A stretch of DNA of 64,000 bases from Methylibium sp965279545 (GTDB taxonomy: Bacteria; Pseudomonadota; Gammaproteobacteria; Burkholderiales; Burkholderiaceae_C), in assembly GCF_965279545.1 (NCBI RefSeq), contig NZ_OZ257250.1, forward strand, positions 3,782,001 to 3,846,000, given 5' to 3'. The notes beneath the pieces are model-generated. The model was not told the DNA's origin. It did no database searches and was given only the letters and a program-made list of their open reading frames with translations. The translations under genes and the position numbers were made by a program. This document shows, in pieces, positions 1 through 6,795 of this stretch. Position 1 is the stretch's first letter; each line of letters starts with the position of its first letter.

Positions 1-1174
1 AGAACTCCCAGATGCGCACGAAACGGGCGTCGAAGCCAAGCTCGCGCACGCGGTCTTCGCCGCCGATGAAGCACTCACGCCAGCGCCGCAGCGTCTCGGC
101 GTAGTCGGGCCCGAAGCGGAAGCTCTCCTCCACCGCGAAGCCCGCCCGGCGCGCCTCGGCCTCGAAGGCACTGACGCTGGGCAGCAGGCCGCCGGGGAAG
201 ATGTACTGCTGGATGAAATCCGTGCTCTTCACGTAGCGATCGAACAGGTCGTCGCGGATCGTGATGCTCTGTATGCAGGCGCGGCCGCCCGGCTTGAGCT
301 TGTCCGACAGGGTGCGGAAGAAGCGCCTCCAGTACGCGTGGCCGACGGCTTCGAACATCTCGATCGACACGATCGCGTCGAAAGGGCCGTCGGGAATGTC
401 GCGGTAGTCCTGCAAACGCAGGTCGCCCAGTCCGGCCAGGCCTGCGCGCTGCAGTCGCGCCTGGGCGTAGTCGAGCTGCTTCGACGACAGTGTGACGCCG
501 GTGACATGGGCCTCGAAGTCGCGCGCCGCGACCTCGGCCACACCACCCCAGCCGCAGCCGATCTCGAGCACGCGCGACCCGGGCGTGACGCCGGCCTCGG
601 TCAGCGCACGCCGTATCTTGGCGTGCTGGGCGTCGACCGTGGAGCGATGGGTGTCGCCGTCGAACCAGGCGCTCGAATAGCTCATCGTCTCGTCGAGCCA
701 CAGCTGGTAGAAGGCGTTGCCGAGGTCGTAGTGGGCGTGGACGTTCTTCCTGCTGCCGCTGCGCGAATTGCGGTGGAGAACATGCTTCACGCGGTACAGC
801 AGCGAGCCCCACCAGCTGCCGTAGACCATCGATTCGATCTCGTTGCGGTTGGCGACGAACAGCCTGAGCAGCGCGGCCACGTCGGGCGTCGTCCAGTCGC
901 CGGCGATGTAGCTCTCCGCGAAGCCGATGTCGCCGCTGCGGAGCACCGCACCGCAGACGCTCCAGTCGTGCAGCCGCAGCGCGGCGCGCACGTCGCCGCG
1001 CTCGTGGAGCCTGCCGAAGCGCGCCATCCCGCCGTCGGGCAGCTGCACGTCGAGCTGGCCGTGACGTAGGCGTGTCAACAGCTTGAAGACGACCCGGGCG
1101 GCAGCCGGTGCCGACGGCGGCAGCCCTGCAAGCTCGAAGCCCGGGGCGGGGCCGGTGTGGAGGGTGGTGTTCAT
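1..1174 (-). CDS. cfa: cyclopropane-fatty-acyl-phospholipid synthase (3' end outside window)
   Basis: SAM-dependent enzyme that adds a methylene (or methyl) group across double bonds of phospholipid acyl chains at the inner membrane. About 391 codons are visible, and the C-terminus lies beyond position 1. The SAM-binding motif VLEIGCGWGG is clear, as are the family blocks HYDLGN, MSYSSAWF, SIEMFEAVGH and the late FVRIWEF. The ATG at 1174 begins MNTTLHTGP and lies 7 bases after the DUF1365 stop, so this is the last visible gene of a three-gene minus-strand operon (FAD oxidoreductase - DUF1365 - cfa). That trio is known from several proteobacteria and in Rhodobacter includes members of the singlet-oxygen RpoE/ChrR regulon. 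Members of this family also include methylases acting on unsaturated fatty acids, so a strict cyclopropane product is not proven. Confidence 0.93.
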   Translation of the reverse strand, partial: MNTTLHTGPAPGFELAGLPPSAPAAARVVFKLLTRLRHGQLDVQLPDGGMARFGRLHERGDVRAALRLHDWSVCGAVLRSGDIGFAESYIAGDWTTPDVAALLRLFVANRNEIESMVYGSWWGSLLYRVKHVLHRNSRSGSRKNVHAHYDLGNAFYQLWLDETMSYSSAWFDGDTHRSTVDAQHAKIRRALTEAGVTPGSRVLEIGCGWGGVAEVAARDFEAHVTGVTLSSKQLDYAQARLQRAGLAGLGDLRLQDYRDIPDGPFDAIVSIEMFEAVGHAYWRRFFRTLSDKLKPGGRACIQSITIRDDLFDRYVKSTDFIQQYIFPGGLLPSVSAFEAEARRAGFAVEESFRFGPDYAETLRRWRECFIGGEDRVRELGFDARFVRIWEF

Positions 1175-1181
1175 CGGTCGT

Positions 1182-2000
1182 TCAGCGGCTGACGAAGGCC
1201 CGGGGCGGACGCGGTTTGCCGAAGAAGGGCACGCGCTTGAGCCCGAGCAGCAGCGCCTGCCAGTGGATGCGCGCGATCACGCCGAAGCTCATCAGCGGCA
1301 TGCTCCAGAAAGCGCGCCGCAGGCTCGCCGCGGTCAGCGGCACGAGCGCCCCACTGACGCTGGTCTGCAGCAGCGGTCCTTGCGCGTCGTCGTGATCGAT
1401 GCGCGCGACGATGTGCTCGATCGCCCCCGGGTGCTTGCACGCCATGGCGGCGGCCGGATGCGCCGCGCGCAGGAAGCGAAAGCGGTAGCGCCCTTCGATC
1501 GCGCAGAACGGCGACACGTGAAAGACCTTCGCCGCGCTCAGCTCGCGGCCCCAGCCCAGGCGGTCGCCGTGCAGCAGGTAGCAGTGACGCTCGCCGAAGG
1601 TGTTGTTGACCTCCGCGACGATCGCCGCGAGCGTGCCGTCCTCGCGGTGGGCATACCAGAAGCTCACCGGCTTGAACACATAGCCCAGCACGCGCGGATA
1701 GGTCTGCAGCCAGACTTCGCCGCGCCCATCGGCGACGCCCTCACCGGCCAGCAGCTCGTCGAGCCAGGCCAGCGCGTCGCAGCGCCCGTCGCCATGGTCG
1801 GCATCGTGAAAGCCGATCAGACCGAAGCGGTTGCGCACCAGCACCGCGTGTGCCTGGCGACGCAGGCTGCGCATCGGCAGCATTAGGAAATAGGTCGGGT
1901 AGGCGAAAGCGTGAGGCGATGGCCGCAGGCGCACGTGGCGCACCGAACCGAAGGCGATCAGCGGTCGCGCCGTGTCGGTCGCGGCCGGCAGCGTGCTCAT
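1182..2000 (-). CDS. DUF1365 family protein
   Basis: A 272-residue protein of the DUF1365 family, whose biochemical role is unsettled. It regularly sits between an FAD-dependent oxidoreductase and a CFA synthase, as here, and is presumed to act in fatty-acyl modification. Family blocks visible are the start (VRHVRLRPSPHAFAYPTYF), RNRFGLIGFHDADHGDG, YVFKPVSFWY, VAEVNNTFGERH and KVFHVSPF. I chose the ATG at 2000 because conserved sequence follows soon after. An in-frame ATG at 2135, overlapping the stop of the upstream gene, would add 45 residues encoded entirely by a repeat insertion (see the repeat at 2001-2135). The original start was therefore probably coupled to the upstream stop and has been pushed away. 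Confidence 0.88.
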   Translation of the reverse strand: MSTLPAATDTARPLIAFGSVRHVRLRPSPHAFAYPTYFLMLPMRSLRRQAHAVLVRNRFGLIGFHDADHGDGRCDALAWLDELLAGEGVADGRGEVWLQTYPRVLGYVFKPVSFWYAHREDGTLAAIVAEVNNTFGERHCYLLHGDRLGWGRELSAAKVFHVSPFCAIEGRYRFRFLRAAHPAAAMACKHPGAIEHIVARIDHDDAQGPLLQTSVSGALVPLTAASLRRAFWSMPLMSFGVIARIHWQALLLGLKRVPFFGKPRPPRAFVSR

Positions 2001-2135
2001 CGGTGCACCTTTCGCACTTCGTGCGGTCCCGCCGAGCGGGAGCGTTCGCCCTTGGGGCGGCCCGGCGTGCTCATTGGGAGAACCTTCGTGCTGCGCACTC
2101 CGGTATTCGCCCTTGGGACGGCCCGGCGTGCTCAT
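2001..2135 (-). repeat. start-codon-duplicating repeat, two copies
   Basis: Read on the minus strand, ATGAGCACGC occurs at 2135, 2074 and 2000. The first two are followed by the shared block CGGGCCG(T/C)CCCAAGGGCGAA and a variable tail of roughly 30-45 bases; the third is the start of the DUF1365 gene. Copies are 61 and 74 bp long, together 135 bp, so the reading frame from 2135 to 2000 stays open. The first copy would be read as MSTPGRPKGEYRSAQHEG. I recall this peptide at the N-termini of many unrelated Burkholderiales proteins, but cannot confirm that here. Confidence 0.75.
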
Positions 2136-3463
2136 GCGGCGCAGCGCCCGATCGCCGCGTCGTGCCGCTCGTGCAGCGCCTGCGCCACCGCGAGGCCGGA
2201 CGTGAGGCCGTCCTCGTGAAAGCCGTAGCCGGTCCAGGCGCCACAGAACCAGCGATGCTGCACACCCTGGATCTCGGGCAAGTGGCGCTGGGCTTCGATC
2301 GCGGCCAGGTCGAAGACGGGATGGGCGTAGTCGTAGTCGCCGAGCACGGTGCCCGGTGCCGGTTCGCGGGTCGGGTTCAGCGACACCACCACCGGCTGCC
2401 GGAAAGGCAGCGGCTGCAGGCGGTTCATCAGGTAGTGCAGGCACACCGCCGCCCGTTCGTGCGAGTCGCTTGCGGCGCGCTCGTAGTTCCAGGCGGCCCA
2501 GGCCAGGCGGCGGCGAGGCAGCACCGAGCCGTCGGTGTGCAGCACGGCGCGGTTGGCGTGGTAGCGGATTGCACCGAGCACCGAGCGTTCCTGCGGCGTC
2601 GGATCGGCCAGCAGCGCGAGTGCCTGGTCGCTGTGACAGGCGAACACGACCTCGTCGAAGTGGGTGCTGCCGGCATCGGTGGCGACCAGCGTTCCGCCCG
2701 GTGTGCACCTGACCTGCCGCACCGGCGTGGCGAGCCGGACGTCGGGCAGATGCTCGACCATCTTCTGCACATAGTGCCTCGCACCGCCGCGCACCGTGTG
2801 CCACTGCGGTCGGCCCACCACCTGGATCAGGCCGTGGTTGTGGCAGAAGCGGATCATCGTGGCGACCGGAAAGCGCAGCATCTGGTCGGCCGGGCAGGAC
2901 CAGATGCAAGCGATCATCGGCAGGAAATACCAGTCGCGGAACTCGCTGCTGAAACGCTGCGCGGCGAGGAAGTCGCCGATCGACTGCGACCGTTGCGCGT
3001 CCGCATTCCGCTGCGCCATCGCGGTGGTGATGCGATTGAAGCGCAGGATGTCCTTGAGCATGCGCCAGAAGCCCGGGCGCACGAGATTGCGGCGTTGCGC
3101 GAACACCGTGTTGAGATCGCAGCCGCTCCACTCGAGGCCGGCCGCGCGCCCCTGCGGCACCTGGACCGAGAAGGACATCTCCGAGGGCGCAGTCGCCACG
3201 TCCAGTGCGCCGAACAAGGCCACCAGCTTCGGATAGCTGCGGTGGTTGAAGACGAGGAAGCCGGTGTCCACGCCGTGGCTCACCAGCCCCTCGGTGCCCG
3301 GCAGCGTGATGTCCACCGTGTGCGTGTGGCCGCCGAGGTAGTCTCCGGCCTCGAACAGCGTCACGTCGAACGGCCGCGCGGGCCGCGCTCGGGCGAGCGC
3401 GTAGGCCGCAGCCAGGCCCGAGATGCCGGAGCCGACGACGGCAATGCGACGCACCGGCTTCAC
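2132..3463 (-). CDS. FAD/NAD(P)-dependent amine-oxidase-type oxidoreductase
   Basis: A 443-residue flavoprotein of the amine oxidase/protoporphyrinogen oxidase fold. The N-terminal dinucleotide-binding motif VVGSGISGLAAAYALA is followed by a second FAD contact GGHTHTVD, and the C-terminal FAD-binding block is FCGAWTGYGFHEDGL. It starts at a GTG (3463). It is the first gene of the operon with DUF1365 and cfa, and its stop overlaps an ATG that begins the repeat insertion. In Rhodobacter sphaeroides a flavoprotein of this type takes part in desaturating methylated fatty acids on the way to furan fatty acids. Shared context makes an acyl-chain oxidation role plausible here, but that is inference. 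The substrate is unknown. Confidence 0.88.
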   Translation of the reverse strand: MKPVRRIAVVGSGISGLAAAYALARARPARPFDVTLFEAGDYLGGHTHTVDITLPGTEGLVSHGVDTGFLVFNHRSYPKLVALFGALDVATAPSEMSFSVQVPQGRAAGLEWSGCDLNTVFAQRRNLVRPGFWRMLKDILRFNRITTAMAQRNADAQRSQSIGDFLAAQRFSSEFRDWYFLPMIACIWSCPADQMLRFPVATMIRFCHNHGLIQVVGRPQWHTVRGGARHYVQKMVEHLPDVRLATPVRQVRCTPGGTLVATDAGSTHFDEVVFACHSDQALALLADPTPQERSVLGAIRYHANRAVLHTDGSVLPRRRLAWAAWNYERAASDSHERAAVCLHYLMNRLQPLPFRQPVVVSLNPTREPAPGTVLGDYDYAHPVFDLAAIEAQRHLPEIQGVQHRWFCGAWTGYGFHEDGLTSGLAVAQALHERHDAAIGRCAA

Positions 3464-3836
3464 CGCCCCGCCGGCGCAGCGCCCGACCGGGCGCCGGCAG
3501 CTGGCTTCAGGATCGTGCCGGTGGCGGCGACGATCGGAAAAACAAATGCCGCGAAGCGCCCCTGAGCCAAGGAGGGAGGGAGGGAGGAGGAGAGACGCTC
3601 AGGGATTTCAACCCACTGGGGGTGGCTTCGCGGCAGAAAAGGGTGATCGACTCCCGTGCAATGAAAGTGCCCGTACCCCGTCGAGGCAAGGCCACTCCAG
3701 CTGCGATCTGCGGCCACGCCAAATGTTCCGTGTACGACTGAAACTGCTTGCAAGCGAGACCGGGACGCGACCCCCGGCGCAAGGGCATTGCATGTTGCGA
3801 CCCTCGGTTTGTTGAACTGCATGGTCTGTATATTAC
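3464..3836. other. intergenic stretch with GGAG microsatellite
   Basis: These 373 bases between the peroxidase and the FAD oxidoreductase hold no gene I trust. GC is lower than in the flanking genes. The purine run GGAGGGAGGGAGGGAGGAGG begins at 3571. A 126-codon minus-strand frame spans the gap exactly (3460-3840), overlapping the neighbour's stop and the next gene's GTG, but its translation has no recognisable features. The promoter for the FAD oxidoreductase operon should lie here. I found no convincing -35/-10 pair and no TGATCC-type RpoE box. Confidence 0.5.
3571..3594. repeat. short purine microsatellite (GGAG/GGA units)
   Basis: Four GGAG-type units run into GGA units on the + strand, between 3571 and 3594, in the upstream region of the FAD oxidoreductase operon. 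Such tracts can change length by slippage. Nothing else shows a regulatory effect. Confidence 0.7.
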
Positions 3837-4445
3837 TCATCGGTTCATTTCGGAATCGACCAGTTTTTCGATCTCTTGGACGAAGCCGGGGTCTTGCGGG
3901 TCCGTCTGGCTGGGAAAGCTGAGCACGGTCTGGCCATCGCGGCCGATCAGGTACTTGTGGAAATTCCAGCCCGGTGTCTTGCCGGTACGCTGCGCCAGAT
4001 CGGCAAACAGCGGGTTGCGGGCGCTGCCCTTCACGCTGGTCTTGGCGAACATCGGGAACTTGACTCCGTAGGTGTTCTCGCAAAACGCGGCGATGTCCTT
4101 GTTGCTGCCAGGCTCCTGCGACCCGAAGTCGTTGGACGGGAAGCCGAGCACCACCAGGCCACGCGATTGGTAGCGGGCGTGCAGGGCCTCGAGCCCCTTG
4201 TACTGCGACGTGAAGCCGCAGTAGCTGGCGGTGTTGACCACCACCACCACCTTGCCGGCGTACTGGCAGAGGTTCTGGGGTTTCTCGTCCTGCAGCCGGG
4301 GGACACTGCGGTCCAGCAAGGGCGGGCAGGCCGCGTGGGCGCCGTGGCAGGCAAAGAGCAGGGCCGCCGCGCTCAGCAGCCTCGGCAGTCGGCTCTGGAC
4401 CTTGCCGCGGCGCGATGAGGTCATGGGGGTCGAAACAGCGCGCAT
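3837..4445 (-). CDS. glutathione peroxidase family protein, exported
   Basis: Thiol peroxidase of the GPx family that reduces H2O2 or lipid hydroperoxides using glutathione or thioredoxin. The 202 residues include an N-terminal basic-plus-hydrophobic segment ending around residue 39 (FACHGAHA), consistent with a Sec signal peptide and a periplasmic location. The active-site motif NTASYCGFTSQ places the peroxidatic Cys at 76. Gln110 (GSQEP), Trp160 and Asn161 (GWNFHKYL) complete the family tetrad. It is a Cys- rather than selenocysteine-type enzyme. An alternative start at Met8 is equally possible. It lies upstream of and in the same direction as the FAD/DUF1365/CFA operon, 373 bases away, which suggests a linked role in protecting or modifying membrane lipids under oxidative stress. 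Confidence 0.92.
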   Translation of the reverse strand: MRAVSTPMTSSRRGKVQSRLPRLLSAAALLFACHGAHAACPPLLDRSVPRLQDEKPQNLCQYAGKVVVVVNTASYCGFTSQYKGLEALHARYQSRGLVVLGFPSNDFGSQEPGSNKDIAAFCENTYGVKFPMFAKTSVKGSARNPLFADLAQRTGKTPGWNFHKYLIGRDGQTVLSFPSQTDPQDPGFVQEIEKLVDSEMNR

Positions 4446-4717
4446 GCTCGTCTCCTCGTCGGCCCTGGACGGGCGGCTGCAAGAAATCTATATGAAGCGC
4501 GCCGCCGCCCGCGCAGTTGAAATTGGGGGGGTAGGCAGGACGGCGGGGCGGGTTCCGGTGCTTCACGGCCGAGCCCGTCTCGTTCCGGCGCCCCGGTGTC
4601 CTTGCCTTGCATACGCAGATCGGCCACGCGCGGATGCGGCAGGGCGCACCCACGTCCTGTGACGCCATCGTGTCACGCGTGGCACCTACAATCGTCCCAG
4701 CTCAACAAGGGGGCTTC

Positions 4718-5593
4718 ATGCTTTACCCCGAACTATTCAAGCAGCTCGAATCCGTTCGCTGGAACATGGACACGGACATTCCCTGGGACCAGTTCGACGC
4801 CAGCCGTCTCTCCGAAGAGCAGGCACAGACGGTCAAGATGAATGCGATCACCGAGTGGGCGGCGCTGCCGGCCACTGAAATGTTCCTGCGCGACAACCGC
4901 GACGACAGCGACTTCTCCGCGTTCATGAGCGTCTGGTTCTTCGAGGAACAGAAGCACTCGCTGGTGCTGATGGAGTACCTGCGCCGCTTTCGCCCCGACC
5001 TCGTGCCGACCGAAGCCGAACTGCACGAGGTGCGCTTCGAATTCGATCCGGCACCGGCGCTCGAGACCCTGATGCTGCATTTCTGCGGCGAGATCCGCCT
5101 GAACCACTGGTACCGCCGTGCCGCCGAATGGCACACCGAGCCGGTCATCAAGGTGATCTACGAAACCCTGGCCCGCGACGAGGCGCGCCATGGCGGTGCC
5201 TACCTGCGCTACATGAAGCGCGCAATGCAGAAGTTCGGCGACGAAGCCAAGGCCGCGTTCGCCAAGGTCGGCGTGCTGATGGCCAGCGCGCGCCGCACCG
5301 CCCAGGCGCTGCACCCGACCAACCTGCACGTCAACGAGAAGCTCTTCCCGCGCGACACCGTCCAGTCGCGCCTGCCGAACCCCGAGTGGCTGGAGCAGTG
5401 GCTCGATAAGCAGATCCAGTTCGACGCCGTGTGGGAGAGCAAGGTCGTCGAGCGCATCCTGCACAACCTCAGCCTGCTGATGGAGCGCAGCTTCGTGAGC
5501 GTTCAGGAACTCAACCGCTTCCGCAAGGAAATGGTCCAGAAGCTGGCCGCCGCGGCACTGGCGTCCAGCCCGTCCGGCGTCCAGCACGCCTGA
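4718..5593 (+). CDS. ferritin-like diiron protein
   Basis: A 291-residue helical protein with the two-iron ligand pattern of the ferritin/acyl-ACP desaturase superfamily: Glu46 (NAITEW), Glu77xxHis80 (FFEEQKH), Glu125 (CGEIRLNH) and Glu155xxHis158 (RDEARH). Proteins of this class are oxygen-activating oxidases, desaturases or hydroxylases, and the substrate cannot be read from the sequence. I chose the ATG at 4718 (MLYPELFKQL) because an AAGGGGG ribosome-binding site lies just upstream. The frame stays open to 4607, but the added residues look random. It is monocistronic: a hairpin with a T-rich tail follows at 5620. Its place near fatty-acid-modifying genes is suggestive only. Confidence 0.85.
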   Translation: MLYPELFKQLESVRWNMDTDIPWDQFDASRLSEEQAQTVKMNAITEWAALPATEMFLRDNRDDSDFSAFMSVWFFEEQKHSLVLMEYLRRFRPDLVPTEAELHEVRFEFDPAPALETLMLHFCGEIRLNHWYRRAAEWHTEPVIKVIYETLARDEARHGGAYLRYMKRAMQKFGDEAKAAFAKVGVLMASARRTAQALHPTNLHVNEKLFPRDTVQSRLPNPEWLEQWLDKQIQFDAVWESKVVERILHNLSLLMERSFVSVQELNRFRKEMVQKLAAAALASSPSGVQHA

Positions 5594-5619
5594 GTGTCCC
5601 GAGGCGCGCTGGAGAATCC

Positions 5620-5650
5620 GGAGGCCCGCTTCTCGCGGGCCTCTTTCGTT
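5620..5650 (+). terminator. rho-independent terminator
   Basis: A 9-bp perfect stem, GAGGCCCGC (5621-5629) and GCGGGCCTC (5635-5643), with a 5-base loop is followed by TTTCGTT. It lies 27 bases after the ferritin-like gene and before rfaE2. Confidence 0.85.
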
Positions 5651-5684
5651 GAGCGGGACGTGATGCGCACGCGACAATGCCCGC

Positions 5685-6164
5685 ATGGAACTGCCCGCCT
5701 TCTACGACAAGCTCTGTGCTCGCGAAGCGCTGGCGCAACGCCTGAGCGAGTTGCCGCGGCCGATGGTCTTCACCAACGGTGTGTTCGACATCCTGCACCG
5801 CGGCCACGTGAGCTACCTCGCACAGGCGCGCGCGCTGGGCGCGAGCCTCGTCATCGGCCTGAACAGCGATGCGTCGGCGCGCGGCCTCGGCAAGGGGCCG
5901 GACCGGCCCGTGAACGGCGAAGCCGACCGCGCCGCGGTGCTGGCGGCGCTGGAGAGCGTCAGCCTGGTGACGCTGTTCGATGAGCCGACGCCCGTCGAGC
6001 TGCTGCGGCTCGTGCGACCCGATGTCTACGTGAAGGGCGGCGACTACGACATGGAAACCTTGGCCGAGACCGCGCTGGTGCGCGGTTGGGGCGGGCGCTC
6101 GCTGGCGATCCCCTTCGTCGAGGGCTACTCGACCACCTCGCTGGTGCACCGCATCCGCGGCTGA
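5685..6164 (+). CDS. rfaE2: D-glycero-beta-D-manno-heptose 1-phosphate adenylyltransferase
   Basis: Transfers AMP from ATP to heptose 1-phosphate to form ADP-heptose for the inner core of lipopolysaccharide. At 159 residues it is the free-standing adenylyltransferase equivalent to the C-terminal half of E. coli HldE; no kinase domain is present, as is usual in Betaproteobacteria. The nucleotidyltransferase signature NGVFDILHRGHVSYL carries the HxGH motif. YVKGGDYDMETL and GYSTTSLVHRIRG are the other conserved blocks. The ATG at 5685 follows the terminator of the previous gene. The downstream rhombosortase gene is convergent. Confidence 0.95.
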   Translation: MELPAFYDKLCAREALAQRLSELPRPMVFTNGVFDILHRGHVSYLAQARALGASLVIGLNSDASARGLGKGPDRPVNGEADRAAVLAALESVSLVTLFDEPTPVELLRLVRPDVYVKGGDYDMETLAETALVRGWGGRSLAIPFVEGYSTTSLVHRIRG

Positions 6165-6175
6165 GTGGCGTTCCC

Positions 6176-6195
6176 GGCTGCGGCCTGCCGCAGCC
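6176..6195. other. hairpin between convergent genes
   Basis: An 8-bp perfect inverted repeat, GGCTGCGG and CCGCAGCC, with a 4-base loop lies between the stop codons of rfaE2 and the convergent rhombosortase gene. It has no T-run, so a role as a shared terminator is only possible. Confidence 0.4.
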
Positions 6196-6204
6196 CGGCG
6201 GTGC

Positions 6205-6783
6205 TCAGCGGCGGCGCAGCATCGCCCAGGCCAGCACCGCACCGGCCAGCGCGCCGGTGCTGTGCGCCAGCGGTGCCACCGCGATGTCCCAGCCCGCGGG
6301 GTGCGCGAGCGGCCCGCGCCAGGGCGTCTCGCTCAGCAGCTTGAAAGCCAGCACGGCGGCGATCGCGAGGCCCAGCCGCCGGGACGCGGCGTCGGCCCGC
6401 AGCAGCACGACCGCCACGATGCTCACGCCGGCGTGCAACACACCGGACAGGCCGCCGTAGCGCAGCAGTTCCGGCATCAGCAGCAGGCCGAGCTGGGTCA
6501 GCGGCCAGGCCATCGCCCATGCCACGGCGGCGCGTGGCGGCACGCGGGCCGCGATGCCGAGCGCAACGACCAGCAGCCCCCCGGCCAGGTTGACCAGCAG
6601 GTGCAGCCGGCTCAGGTGCACCCACACCGCGCTCCAGGCCCGCCAGGGTTCGCTGGCCCACAGGCCAGGCTGCCAGGCCAGCACCTGCGCGGCGCCGGCA
6701 CTCTGGAAGACCGCCACGCTGGGCAGCAGCAGTAGCGCGCCCACGAGGCCCCAGGCCGCGGCACCGTGCCGCAGGAGCGTCAC
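6205..6783 (-). CDS. rrtA: rhombosortase (rhomboid-family intramembrane serine protease)
   Basis: Polytopic membrane protease of 192 residues that cleaves the GlyGly-CTERM anchor of exported proteins before they leave the inner membrane. About six hydrophobic segments are visible. The rhomboid signature includes His61 and Asn65 (HLLVN), the nucleophile Ser113 in GGLSG (residues 110-114) and a C-terminal His174 (LAHSTGALAG). The short form, without extra domains, is the usual rhombosortase size. It lies 12 bases downstream of glnE on the same strand, so it is probably cotranscribed. A matching candidate substrate with a Gly-rich/hydrophobic/Arg tail is the S8 protease at 54689-56707. Confidence 0.85.
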   Translation of the reverse strand: MTLLRHGAAAWGLVGALLLLPSVAVFQSAGAAQVLAWQPGLWASEPWRAWSAVWVHLSRLHLLVNLAGGLLVVALGIAARVPPRAAVAWAMAWPLTQLGLLLMPELLRYGGLSGVLHAGVSIVAVVLLRADAASRRLGLAIAAVLAFKLLSETPWRGPLAHPAGWDIAVAPLAHSTGALAGAVLAWAMLRRR

Positions 6784-6795
6784 CTCAGGGCCTGC

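Noticed and set aside
3460..3840. 126-codon minus-strand frame that overlaps the gpx stop and the FAD oxidoreductase GTG
   Set aside because: Overlaps at both ends look like a coupled gene, but the translation has no hydrophobic or motif pattern, runs across the GGAG microsatellite and has lower GC than its neighbours. Chance frames of this length are common in such DNA.
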